Assembly (NCBI GenBank): GCA_031553435.1
Contig: JAVBLQ010000033.1
Coordinates: forward strand, 1-64,000
Reading direction: 5' to 3'
Source: JAVBLQ01 sp031553435
GTDB taxonomy: Bacteria > Bacteroidota > Bacteroidia > Bacteroidales > Azobacteroidaceae
DNA length: 64,000 nt
Shown here: one piece after another, positions 41,067-50,389 of the stretch
Layout of the letters: each line of letters starts with the position of its first letter
Numbering within the stretch: the stretch's first letter is position 1
The notes under the pieces: generated by a model
What the model was told of the DNA's origin: nothing
Database searches by the model: none
Seen by the model: the letters and a program-made list of their open reading frames with translations, nothing else
Position numbers and translations under genes: made by a program

Positions 41067-42872
41067 TTAGTTCCTCACTCTTAGTTCTTCACTTAAATAA
41101 TTTCCCGAATAATACGCCTTATCCAGCCTTTTCTCCAATTGTTTGTCTTTATTGATGCGGGCAAGATGCTGCAAATCTTTATAAATGTAGAAATTAAGCC
41201 AGTAACCATATGAATATTTCTCAAACTGCGTATGCGGCTGTTTCCAGAAAGCATACCAGGAAGAGTTCAGTTTCATTTCTTTGGCTACTGACAAAGCATC
41301 CTGCGCTCTTTGCCAAATGCTATCGGTAACTGTTTTGAATAATTGATTGAAATCTGCATATTTCATGGTTGCCGGATCAAAGACAGGGCCTTTGTCATCT
41401 ATTCCCAATTCGATTAAAGAGATTTTTTCTTCGAAGATAGTATCTCCGTCCAGATCATATTCTATCAAATCGAAGAAACCATTGTTATCTATATCCGAAT
41501 ATTTTACGGTTGCCCAGGAATCAGGATCGGGGTACAGGCGTTTTTTTTCTTTCATTGGGGGATATAAACCTCCGTATCCTTGAAAATAGGCTGCTTTCTG
41601 ATCGATCCGCCAGGCGCCCCATTCTGCTCCGTACAAATGTATTCGCCCGTCAATCGGGGAGATATACAATTTTCCTTTTCCCGAATTATCCAAGTCAAAC
41701 TCACCCCGGTCTCCAATGGCGTCCGATTGTTGGTTATTATCCAATCCTCCTTGTTTGGATCCGGTTTTGAATAAATCCAAAGGTTGGTATAATTCCACTC
41801 TTTCCCAACGGTTGCAATCATCGTCTTCGTCAAAAATGAACCAACATTGATCCCATTTTCCTTTTTGGAAAGTCATATCGTAAGATACCTTTTCGTCCGG
41901 ATAGATTAATTCGGTCATTTGTCGCCAACGCGGATCGTATAGATATTTGTCGGCAGCAGGCAATCCTCTTAAATTGTTGAATTTATGAACCTGATCGGAA
42001 TAATCGAAACCTTCTCCGCGGAAATGTAAAGTCATATCCAGGTCAAATTCATTGCCTTGCCCATTGTCATTATCCATGTCCCAGGCAATGCTTACCCAGG
42101 TGATTTTTTTACTGAAGATCACATCTATTTCTTTATCTACAGAATCAAAACGCTTATTGGGATCTTTTCCTGGACGGGGACGGAAGTAAGGAATATCCAG
42201 CATACGGATAGCCATTTCCGACAAATTGTCGTTATCATAATCATAAAATATGAATGGATTTTCCCAATTATACCGTGTATCGGCAATCCGGAAACTGGAA
42301 GCGTGCATTTTCAGGAATAAGGTATTACCGTGATAATCCTGGAAAAAATTCGAATGCCCGTTGTGTTCCCAGCACCTCAATACCACCTGATTCCAATCTA
42401 CAAAGTTTTTGATGTCGTCTTTTTCAATATCGATCACGCACATATAATCGGAAGTAAAATCGTAGCCATAGCGTGCATCCAGCTTTCCGTTGCATATAAC
42501 GAACTGGATATCGGCAATGCCATCGCCATCGGAATCTACCCAATCGATGGAAACGTCTTCGGGGCCGCCGAATATACCGTCTTTGTTCAGATCGACCAAC
42601 AGACAATCGTTGTCGGTATCGCCTTCCAGATCACCATATTCCATATCTCCATCATCGTCTATCCACATGATAGGAATTCCGTCCAGGATTGTTGTCCGGA
42701 TGATTTCAGGTTTTCCATCTCTATCGATGTCTTCATATGATATTTTGGATTTATCAATAACAATCGGAAATCTCCAGGGAATCAATTTGGTTTTTTCATT
42801 CCAGTATTTGGACTGGGCGGATGAAGAAGTTCCGGCAATCAAACAACAAAAGATAATTAACAAGTTTTTCAT
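41067..42872 (-). CDS. Secreted protein rich in DxDxDG calcium-loop motifs, function unknown
   Basis: The 601-residue protein has a signal peptide ending at about SSSAQ (residue 20). It carries at least eight Asp-rich loops of the EF-hand/dockerin-like or FG-GAP type: DIDRDGKPE, DDDGDMEYGD, DLNKDGIFGG, DSDGDGIAD, DYDNDNLSE, DMDNDNGQG, DLDNSGKG, DIDNNGFFD and DLDGDTIFE. These probably bind calcium and may build a propeller or solenoid. Aromatic-rich stretches such as RCWEHNGHSNFFQDYHGN and GAEWGAWRIDQKAAYFQGYG look like a carbohydrate-active site. The C-terminal 90 residues are helical. I cannot assign a known family. Its operon with an SGNH esterase, divergent from the regulator, suggests glycan processing or binding. 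Confidence 0.7.
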   Translation of the reverse strand: MKNLLIIFCCLIAGTSSSAQSKYWNEKTKLIPWRFPIVIDKSKISYEDIDRDGKPEIIRTTILDGIPIMWIDDDGDMEYGDLEGDTDNDCLLVDLNKDGIFGGPEDVSIDWVDSDGDGIADIQFVICNGKLDARYGYDFTSDYMCVIDIEKDDIKNFVDWNQVVLRCWEHNGHSNFFQDYHGNTLFLKMHASSFRIADTRYNWENPFIFYDYDNDNLSEMAIRMLDIPYFRPRPGKDPNKRFDSVDKEIDVIFSKKITWVSIAWDMDNDNGQGNEFDLDMTLHFRGEGFDYSDQVHKFNNLRGLPAADKYLYDPRWRQMTELIYPDEKVSYDMTFQKGKWDQCWFIFDEDDDCNRWERVELYQPLDLFKTGSKQGGLDNNQQSDAIGDRGEFDLDNSGKGKLYISPIDGRIHLYGAEWGAWRIDQKAAYFQGYGGLYPPMKEKKRLYPDPDSWATVKYSDIDNNGFFDLIEYDLDGDTIFEEKISLIELGIDDKGPVFDPATMKYADFNQLFKTVTDSIWQRAQDALSVAKEMKLNSSWYAFWKQPHTQFEKYSYGYWLNFYIYKDLQHLARINKDKQLEKRLDKAYYSGNYLSEELRVRN

Positions 42873-42935
42873 GTAACGATATATGTGTTAAAAAAGATGA
42901 ATTTGAACAATATGACTATTTTACCTTAAAAGATT

Positions 42936-42943
42936 CAAATCTA
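42936..42943 (-). promoter_or_regulatory. -7 promoter element for the minus-strand secreted protein/esterase operon
   Basis: The minus strand reads TAGATTTG, matching TAnnTTTG, 64 bases upstream of the start at 42872. Confidence 0.45.
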
Positions 42944-42970
42944 CAAACAAACCAAATCAATCAATGTAAA

Positions 42971-43039
42971 TTCCGTACGCTTTTAAGTTCATATTGTACG
43001 ATAACTACAAATAAAAAGTTAAAATGAGAATTCCGTACA
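42971..43039. promoter_or_regulatory. Candidate operator cluster in the divergent regulator promoter region
   Basis: TTCCGTAC occurs at 42971-42978 and again at 43031-43038, with ATTGTACGA at 42993-43001 between. The same two words, ATTGTACGA (47212-47220) and TTCCGTA (47232-47238), lie just upstream of the susC promoter. Shared motifs before the regulator and before susC are what an autoregulated hybrid two-component system would need. Confidence 0.35.
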
Positions 43040-43091
43040 AAAGTGCTATTATTCGGTAAAATTTTTACATTATTTTTTTGGATATACGGCA

Positions 43092-43099
43092 TATCTTTG
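43092..43099 (+). promoter_or_regulatory. -7 promoter element for the hybrid two-component regulator
   Basis: TATCTTTG matches TAnnTTTG exactly, 36 bases before the chosen start at 43135. It lies inside the frame of an alternative upstream start at 43078, which argues against that start. Confidence 0.45.
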
Positions 43100-43134
43100 A
43101 GCATCTTTGTCACCAATTTGTTAACTGTAACCAC

Positions 43135-46100
43135 ATGATTTTAAGATACATATTATTATTAACCATTATTATTGTCGTAAGTCACCTTTCCTTTTCCCAG
43201 GAAATTCATTTTCAAAAAATAGATGCAGAAGACGGATTGTCGCAATCAACTGTTACATCCATTTATCAGGATGAATTCGGTATCATGTGGATTGGAACCA
43301 AAGATGGATTGAACAGGTATAGCGGAGACGATTTCCAGGTGTTCAGACCTATAACCGGAAACAAAAACAGTATTTTCAATAACAATATCGGTACGGTATG
43401 CGGCGACCGGAATGGCCATATTTATGTGCGTTGCAAATTTGCCGCCGTTGAATATGATATGCGCCTGAATATTTTCCATACCATTCAGGAAAATAATGTT
43501 CAAACCATTTCCTACGGATTAAACCGGCTGTGGATCTGTACTTCCGATTCGATATATTCTTATGATAGCAAGGGAAAGAAGAAACAATTTTACTATGCAT
43601 TTCCTGAAAAGAAAATAAAAATTACCTGTATTCTGGAAAACAGTAATAAAGAAATTTATGTCGGCACGCAAAATTCAGGGCTGTTTATTATCGACGGAAA
43701 TAAAAAACGATTGAATTACCTGCCGGGAGTGCATATCATTCAGATTTACGAAGACTCGAAACGAAATATGTGGATTTCCACCAGAGACGACGGGTTGATT
43801 AAAATGGACCGGAACGGAGAATTTGTTAACTACAAAAATGATCCTCAGGACAAAAATTCTATTTCAGACAACTACACCCGCGCCGTTTGTGAAGATAATT
43901 TCGGAAATTACTGGATCGCTACTTTCAAAGGTTTGAATAAGTTGGATCTTTCAACCGGAAAAATTACCTATTATCAAAAGGAAAACAAGCCTTACAGTCT
44001 GGTTAATTCGTCCTTGATCTGTATCACCAAAGATCAGCAAGGCTCTTTGTGGATAGGTTCTTATCATGGTGGAATCAATATTTTTAATCCGGAATATGAA
44101 ATCTATAATTATTATTATCCGGACGAATCGATTCCCGGAAAATTGAGTTCTCCCTTTGTGGTGCGAATGCAGGAAGACGAAAAAGGCAACCTCTGGATCG
44201 CAACCGAAGGCGGCGGATTGAATTATCTGGACAGGGAAACCAAACATTTCACGGTTTATCGACATCAGTCGCAGTCCAACTCCATATCAACCAATAATAT
44301 ACAAGGTTTGTATCTTGATCGCAACAGAAATGCACTTTGGATAGGAACTTTATTGGGAGGTTTGGATAAGCTGGACCTGAAATCGAAAAAATTCACCAAT
44401 TACCATCATATCAGCGGTGACAAAGAATCATTGGTCAATAATAATGTCAGGAAAATAATTCCGTATAAAGACAGCCTGTTACTGAGCACCCATAACGGAA
44501 TTGTAATGTTCAAGCCCGAAAATGGGAAATGCCGCAGATTGTTTGATAAGCCCCAATTCGACTACCGGTTTATCATCGATATGATTGTAGACGGAGATAA
44601 TAATTTATGGTTTTCTTATTCTCTCGGACTCATTAAATATAACCTTGAAACAGGTGTACTTAAAGAATATCTGGCAGCAGACATCCCTATTGGAAACAAT
44701 CTGGTCAATGTTATTTTCCAGGACAGGGAAAAACGCATCTGGATCGGCTCTTCCGGCGACGGTATTTTTTTATACGAGCCTCAACATGATAAATTCAAAC
44801 CGTATAATTCCGGTAATTCCGATTTGATCAATAATTATATTCTGGATATAAAAGAATCATTATCAGGATATTTACTGATCTCGACCAATCAGGGATTTTC
44901 CCGTTTCGATATTGAAAACGGAAAATTTTACAATTACAATAAGCAAAATGGATTTCCGGTGACCGCGTTGAATCCCTATGGTATGTTTGTGACTTCCAAC
45001 AATCAGATTTTCCTGTCCGGAACCAAAATGATGATTTCGTTCAATGAAAAAGAACTGAATTCGAATGTCAAGCCCTGTCAGGTCAATTTTATATCGATGG
45101 AACTCAACAATAAGCTGATTGTTCCGAATGATGATTCCGGCATTTTGTCCGAATCATTATTATATCAATCGACTATCCAATTGAATCATAAACATTCGGT
45201 TATGAGCATCAATTTATCACTGCCGGATTATGTTTCCCTGCTCAAAAACAAAATATATTACAAACTGGAAGGTTTTGATAATACGTGGACTGACATCAAC
45301 TACCGTAACAGAATTATTTACACCAATTTAAGTCCCGGAAAATATAAGCTTGTTATCAAAAGTGTAGATGAAAATTCTTCCAACGACAGGATCCTCAAAG
45401 AATTAAATATCATCGTAACACCGCCGTTTTACAGGACATGGACGGCTTACGGACTGTATTTATTTATCCTTGTCATTTCTATTTATTTGATTGCATCTTT
45501 TTATTCTTCCAAATTGAAACTGAGAAACTCATTGGATCTGGAAAAGAAGGAAAAAATACAGATTGAGAAAATCAATCAATCCAAACTTCGCTTTTTTACC
45601 AATATATCTCATGAATTCAGAACTCCTTTAACATTAATCATCAGTCAATTAGAAATGTTGATCGAAAGAAACGACATCAAACCGCAGGTTTACAACAGAC
45701 TGGTGAATGTACACCGTAACGCCATCCGCATGAAACGCCTGATTACGGAATTACTGGATTTCCGCAAACAGGAACAAGGATTTAAAGAACTGAAATTCAG
45801 TAAACAGAACATCTATCTTTTTCTCGAAGAAGTTTATTTGTCATTCAAAGAATATGCACGTTTCAGAGAGATTAACCTTGAGTTCCTGAACAAAGATTCT
45901 TTTCTGGAAGTCTGGTTTGATGTGGAACAAATGGAAAAATCCGTTAATAATATTCTGTCCAATGCATTCAAATATACACCACAGAAAGGAACAATCGCCA
46001 TCTCTGTCGAAATAGATAATCACAACGTATATATCCGTATTTCAGATACCGGAATCGGTATTCCGGCCGATAAACTGAACCAGATTTTCGATCGTTTTTA

Positions 46101-47139
46101 TCAGGTGGATGATAATTATACTACCGGGACCGGACTGGGTCTGGCCATTACAAAAGAGATTATCACCGCCCATCATGGAGAAATCAGGGTGAACAGCGAA
46201 GTGGAAAAAGGAACCACATTCCTGATCCGCCTTCCCTTGGGAGATCAGCATATCCTGGATTCGCAAAAAGTACCGGCAAGGAATGTAGACATGTCGTGCA
46301 TCGAAGAATTATCCATGAATCAGGATATTAATTTCTCTGAAGATATTGAAAACAATGAAAACGAAGAAGATAAAACAAAGTCCAAAATATTGATTGTAGA
46401 AGATAACAGAGAATTAGTAGAACTTCTGAATCGTTTATTTTCATCCGTCTACGAAGTTCATACAGCCTTTGATGGAGAAGAAGGTCTGGAAAAAGCCAAA
46501 GAAATACAACCGAATATCATTTTAAGCGATATCATGATGCCTAAAATGTCAGGCATCGAAATGTGTCGCAAGATCAAAGATAATTTTGATACCTGTCACA
46601 TCCCCGTCATTCTCTTGACTGCCCAAAATTCGGAAGAATACTTGATTGAAGGCTTGAAAATGAGCGCCGACGATTATATCACTAAACCATTCAATGTAAA
46701 ACATTTGTTCACCCGATGCAACAATCTGTTGAACAACAGAAAATTACTACAAAAGAAATATGCAAAACTTTCAGACTCCAACCCGGATACACTGGCAACA
46801 AACAGTTACGATCAACAGTTCCTGACCCAATGTATCCAGATTATAGAAAACAACATCAGCGATATTGATTTTGATGTCAACCAGTTTGCCCAGGAAATAG
46901 GACTGGGAAGAACCAAACTCTTTTTGAAAATAAAAGGCATCACCGGCTTAACTCCGAATGACTTTATTCTCAATGTCCGCCTGAAAAAATCACAAGTATT
47001 ATTGGAAGAACCCGGAGAAAGAACCATTTCGGAAATTGCCTACGACGTAGGATTCAATTCCCCCAGTTATTTCATCAAACGATTCAGGGAGCTGTATGGG
47101 GTGACGCCTTCGCAGTTCAAGAAAAAAGTGAAAAACTAA
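43135..47139 (+). CDS. Hybrid two-component system regulator (sensor kinase, receiver and AraC-type HTH in one protein)
   Basis: This is the local transcription activator of the polysaccharide locus. It binds oligosaccharide in the periplasm and switches on susC onward. The 1334-residue protein has a signal/anchor (about 1-22) and two seven-bladed regulator propellers (about 25-690, repeats like GIMWIGTKDGLNRY and GSLWIGSYHGGINIF). Next come a Y_Y_Y domain (about 695-760), one membrane helix (about 775-795) and HisKA with phospho-acceptor His826 in TNISHEFRTP. HATPase_c follows (SNAFKYTP, DTGIGIPADKL, GTGLGLAITKEI), then a receiver with Asp1132 in LSDIMMPKMSG. The chain ends in an AraC HTH (about 1235-1334, ISEIAYDVGFNSPSYFIKRF). 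The last codons enter repeat X. Confidence 0.95.
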   Translation: MILRYILLLTIIIVVSHLSFSQEIHFQKIDAEDGLSQSTVTSIYQDEFGIMWIGTKDGLNRYSGDDFQVFRPITGNKNSIFNNNIGTVCGDRNGHIYVRCKFAAVEYDMRLNIFHTIQENNVQTISYGLNRLWICTSDSIYSYDSKGKKKQFYYAFPEKKIKITCILENSNKEIYVGTQNSGLFIIDGNKKRLNYLPGVHIIQIYEDSKRNMWISTRDDGLIKMDRNGEFVNYKNDPQDKNSISDNYTRAVCEDNFGNYWIATFKGLNKLDLSTGKITYYQKENKPYSLVNSSLICITKDQQGSLWIGSYHGGINIFNPEYEIYNYYYPDESIPGKLSSPFVVRMQEDEKGNLWIATEGGGLNYLDRETKHFTVYRHQSQSNSISTNNIQGLYLDRNRNALWIGTLLGGLDKLDLKSKKFTNYHHISGDKESLVNNNVRKIIPYKDSLLLSTHNGIVMFKPENGKCRRLFDKPQFDYRFIIDMIVDGDNNLWFSYSLGLIKYNLETGVLKEYLAADIPIGNNLVNVIFQDREKRIWIGSSGDGIFLYEPQHDKFKPYNSGNSDLINNYILDIKESLSGYLLISTNQGFSRFDIENGKFYNYNKQNGFPVTALNPYGMFVTSNNQIFLSGTKMMISFNEKELNSNVKPCQVNFISMELNNKLIVPNDDSGILSESLLYQSTIQLNHKHSVMSINLSLPDYVSLLKNKIYYKLEGFDNTWTDINYRNRIIYTNLSPGKYKLVIKSVDENSSNDRILKELNIIVTPPFYRTWTAYGLYLFILVISIYLIASFYSSKLKLRNSLDLEKKEKIQIEKINQSKLRFFTNISHEFRTPLTLIISQLEMLIERNDIKPQVYNRLVNVHRNAIRMKRLITELLDFRKQEQGFKELKFSKQNIYLFLEEVYLSFKEYARFREINLEFLNKDSFLEVWFDVEQMEKSVNNILSNAFKYTPQKGTIAISVEIDNHNVYIRISDTGIGIPADKLNQIFDRFYQVDDNYTTGTGLGLAITKEIITAHHGEIRVNSEVEKGTTFLIRLPLGDQHILDSQKVPARNVDMSCIEELSMNQDINFSEDIENNENEEDKTKSKILIVEDNRELVELLNRLFSSVYEVHTAFDGEEGLEKAKEIQPNIILSDIMMPKMSGIEMCRKIKDNFDTCHIPVILLTAQNSEEYLIEGLKMSADDYITKPFNVKHLFTRCNNLLNNRKLLQKKYAKLSDSNPDTLATNSYDQQFLTQCIQIIENNISDIDFDVNQFAQEIGLGRTKLFLKIKGITGLTPNDFILNVRLKKSQVLLEEPGERTISEIAYDVGFNSPSYFIKRFRELYGVTPSQFKKKVKN

Positions 47140-47209
47140 AAACTAAAAGTGAAAAGTAAATTGTTATGCGCAAGTCCAACTTTTCACTTCTCACTTTTAG
47201 TTTTTCACT
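47125..47209. repeat. Palindrome of GTGAAAAACTAAAA words with inverted CTTGCGC loop (element X)
   Basis: AAAAAGTGAAAAACTAAAAA plus CTAAAAGTGAAAAGT pairs with ACTTTTCACTTCTCACTTTT plus AGTTTTTCACT over about 30 bp. The loop includes GCGCAAGTCC at 47168-47177. The left arm encodes the end of the regulator (KVKN, stop at 47137-47139). Confidence 0.85.
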
Positions 47210-47211
47210 CC

Positions 47212-47238
47212 ATTGTACGAAATTAATGCTTTTCCGTA
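47212..47238. promoter_or_regulatory. Candidate regulator-binding words upstream of susC
   Basis: ATTGTACGA and TTCCGTA, both also found before the regulator gene, lie 33-59 bases upstream of the -7 element at 47271-47278. This is the usual place for activator binding. Confidence 0.35.
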
Positions 47239-47270
47239 TGATTCTGATATGCTTTTGGGGACGTCATTTT

Positions 47271-47278
47271 TACTTTTG
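47271..47278 (+). promoter_or_regulatory. -7 promoter element for the susC operon
   Basis: TACTTTTG matches TAnnTTTG, about 70 bases upstream of the susC start. It probably drives the operon from susC onward. Confidence 0.5.
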
Positions 47279-47347
47279 TTCACATAAAAACCACGAAAGA
47301 ACCCCACAGATTATAAAATAGAAATCACATAACAATTAACTTAAATA

Positions 47348-50300
47348 ATGATGCTAAGAACTTTCAAATCTAAATTACTACTGTTAACCGGTCTATGCTG
47401 GTTGATGTGTTTTTCGGCAGCTTTAGCCCAAAACATCGCAGTAACAGGTACTGTTACAGACGAACTTGGTCCCTTAACAGGAGCTGTAATATCCGTCAAA
47501 GGAACAACCATAGGAACAATCACCGACCTGGATGGAAATTTTTCCATTAGCGCTCCTTCAAACGGGACATTAAAAATTTCACTCCTGGGATATCTTTCAC
47601 AAGAAATCAGTATCAACGGACAAAAAACAATCCATGTAAAAATGAAAGAAGACACCCAACAATTGGAAGAAGTTGTTGTGGTAGGTTATGGAGCCATCAA
47701 GAAAAGCGACGTAACCGGAGCGGTGGCTTCCGTTCAGGCCAAAGACCTGAAATATCCATCTTCCAGCGTAGCTGAAATGATGAGGGGAAAAGCTGCCGGA
47801 GTACAAATCAATTTGGCTTCCGGACGCCCTGGGTCAGGTTCAACAATGAGAATTCGAGGTAAACGTTCTCTTGCTGATGATGCAAATGTTCCATTATACA
47901 TTGTTGATGGGGTAGAAGTCGAATCTATCAATGTAATCAATCCCAATGACATTTCATCTATTGACATATTGAAAGATGCTTCATCTCAAGCTATATATGG
48001 AGCGCGTGCCGCTAATGGAGTCGTATTAATCACTACTAAAAGAGGAGAAAAAGGAAAACCTCAGATCACTTTTGATTCATACGTAGGAACTCAAAGCTTA
48101 TCGAAAAATTTTGATTATTACAATGCGGATGAATTCTATGAACTCCGTTGGCAGGGCAAAAAAAACTACTATGGATACACTGATGACCAACGAACTCCGG
48201 ATATCGTTTTAGCAGATAAAATGATGGAAGAAATGTATGCCAAACGTGAATTTACCGATTGGGAAAATTTGATGTTCAGCAATGCCATCAGTCAAAAATA
48301 CGACATTAGCGTCAGAGGCGCTACCGACAAAATGAGAATCGCTTTCATGATGGGATACTTTGACCAGGATGGTATGGTTGATAAATCTAACTACAGAAGA
48401 GCCAACTTCCGACTCAATGCAGATTATGATGCATCGAAGTTTTTATCCTTAGGTTCAAATATTTCATTTATTAAAGGTTGGTCGCAAACAGAAGACGGTT
48501 CTTTTGACGAATTTATTACGAGACCTCCTATCGCAAAAGTTTACAATGAAGATGGCAGCTATTCTCCCGAAATTAACACTGAAGGATTGGAGAATCCATT
48601 GTACAAAAATCAACATTCCGACCAGAAATCCATATCAGATCGTTTGGATGCAAATCTCTATCTCAATCTGAAACCTTTTGCAGGATTCAATTATAAATTG
48701 AATCTAGGTTACCGGACAAGATTTACAGAAACCGGAGTCTTCAAAGATAGTGAATATGCTCCGGAAAAGACATTTAATTCAGGAACTTTGACAAACACTT
48801 ATTTCAATAAATTATTGTTGGAAAATATTTTTTCTTATGAGAAAAAAATCGGGTCTGAACATAAATTGACGTTAACCGCCGTTCAAAGTTACGAAAAAGA
48901 AGAAACTAAAACCATGGGATTTGGAGGTAGTCAACTTCCGGTAGATTTCTTTGAGTGGAACGGATTACCGGATGCTATACAACCCAGCAAACCGACTCGT
49001 GGCATTACAGATAGAACCATGATATCTTTTCTTGGCAGGGTGAATTACTCTTTATATGACAGATATCTATTAACAGCTTCTATTCGTAGAGACGGATCGT
49101 CTGTCTTTGGGGAAAATCATAAATGGGGAAATTTTCCATCCGTCGCATTGGCCTGGAGAATTTCAGAAGAAAAATTCGTCAAACCAATAGAATGGATTGA
49201 TAATTTAAAATTCAGATTAAGTTATGGAGCCGTTGGAAATCAATCACCTCTTCCTCCTTACCGGACTTTGGGATTAACCTCCGGTTACGATATGCGTTTC
49301 GACGAAAATATTTTGATTGTCGGTTATTCGCCTACCAATGAACTGAATAATCCCAATTTAAAATGGGAATCAACAACTTCTCTGAATGTCGGATTGGATT
49401 TCGGATTTTTTGACAATAGAATTACCGGAGCAATCGAACATTTCAATACTACCACTAATGATTTGCTTGTTAAAAAAACGATAACCTCTACATCCGGCTA
49501 TACTAATATGTGGGATAATCTGGCTGAGAGTAAGACAAGGGGTTGGGAACTTACTTTAGGAGGTGACGTTATTAGAAAAAAAGATTTTAACTGGAATGTA
49601 AATGCAACACTTTCTACTGCAAAATCTGAAGTTGTCAAAATCAGTGGAAAGGTAGATGCCGATGGTAAACCTATAAATGACATTACAAACGGCTGGTTTA
49701 TCGGAGAACCCATTGATATAACTTATGGATTTATTTTTGATGGAATCTGGCAGGCAAGCGATGATCAGGATGGTGACGGATTTATAGATAAAACCATCGA
49801 CACTGATGGAGATGGAATTGCCGACAAACAAGTAATGGAAAATGCCAAACCCGGAAATGTGAGAGTAAAAGACATTGATGGCAATGGTTATATTACCAAT
49901 GACGACCGCATACCTCGTTCATTAGAACCAGACTGGATAGGTTCATTAAGTTCAACCATTACATACAAAGGCCTTGATCTCTATGCCGAACTTTATACTG
50001 TTCAAGGTTTGTTAAAAAACAACAGTTACCTGAAAGGCGGAAACTTACAAGGAAAATTAAATGCCATTAAAGTAAATTACTGGACGCCGGAAAATCCTTC
50101 CAATGAATATCCCCGTCCGAATTATGTGAATCAGGATCCGTATAATGGAGCTTTGGGTTGGCAAGATGGTTCTTATGTACGTCTGAGAACATTGACATTA
50201 GGCTACACCTTACCCAATAATGTATCTAAAAAATTCTTTGTGAACAAACTCAGGCTTTATTGTACAGCAACAAATCTGTGGACATTGACAGATTATCTTT

Positions 50301-50377
50301 CATACAGTCCGGAACTTTCCGTCAATGGTTATCCTGAAGCTCGCCAAATCATTTTTGGTCTGAATGTTCAATTTTAA
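47348..50377 (+). CDS. susC: SusC-family TonB-dependent outer-membrane glycan importer
   Basis: This outer-membrane barrel imports oligosaccharides with its SusD lid, powered by TonB. The 1009-residue protein has a signal peptide (about 1-28, ending ALAQ) and a carboxypeptidase-regulatory-like domain (about 30-105: VTGTVTDELGPLTGAVISVK). A TonB box region (LEEVVVVGYG) leads into the plug (about 118-225, with MRIRGKRSLADDANVPLYIV and ILKDASSQAIYGARAANGVV). The remainder is the 22-strand barrel ending in IIFGLNVQF. It is full length and followed 12 bases later by susD. The substrate is not readable from the barrel; the neighbours suggest a uronate-containing galactan. Confidence 0.95.
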   Translation: MMLRTFKSKLLLLTGLCWLMCFSAALAQNIAVTGTVTDELGPLTGAVISVKGTTIGTITDLDGNFSISAPSNGTLKISLLGYLSQEISINGQKTIHVKMKEDTQQLEEVVVVGYGAIKKSDVTGAVASVQAKDLKYPSSSVAEMMRGKAAGVQINLASGRPGSGSTMRIRGKRSLADDANVPLYIVDGVEVESINVINPNDISSIDILKDASSQAIYGARAANGVVLITTKRGEKGKPQITFDSYVGTQSLSKNFDYYNADEFYELRWQGKKNYYGYTDDQRTPDIVLADKMMEEMYAKREFTDWENLMFSNAISQKYDISVRGATDKMRIAFMMGYFDQDGMVDKSNYRRANFRLNADYDASKFLSLGSNISFIKGWSQTEDGSFDEFITRPPIAKVYNEDGSYSPEINTEGLENPLYKNQHSDQKSISDRLDANLYLNLKPFAGFNYKLNLGYRTRFTETGVFKDSEYAPEKTFNSGTLTNTYFNKLLLENIFSYEKKIGSEHKLTLTAVQSYEKEETKTMGFGGSQLPVDFFEWNGLPDAIQPSKPTRGITDRTMISFLGRVNYSLYDRYLLTASIRRDGSSVFGENHKWGNFPSVALAWRISEEKFVKPIEWIDNLKFRLSYGAVGNQSPLPPYRTLGLTSGYDMRFDENILIVGYSPTNELNNPNLKWESTTSLNVGLDFGFFDNRITGAIEHFNTTTNDLLVKKTITSTSGYTNMWDNLAESKTRGWELTLGGDVIRKKDFNWNVNATLSTAKSEVVKISGKVDADGKPINDITNGWFIGEPIDITYGFIFDGIWQASDDQDGDGFIDKTIDTDGDGIADKQVMENAKPGNVRVKDIDGNGYITNDDRIPRSLEPDWIGSLSSTITYKGLDLYAELYTVQGLLKNNSYLKGGNLQGKLNAIKVNYWTPENPSNEYPRPNYVNQDPYNGALGWQDGSYVRLRTLTLGYTLPNNVSKKFFVNKLRLYCTATNLWTLTDYLSYSPELSVNGYPEARQIIFGLNVQF

Positions 50378-50389
50378 TACAATTATACA

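Noticed and set aside
43078..43134. Upstream start for the hybrid regulator
   Set aside because: It would place the -7 promoter element inside the coding sequence and the added residues are not signal-peptide-like, unlike the start at 43135.
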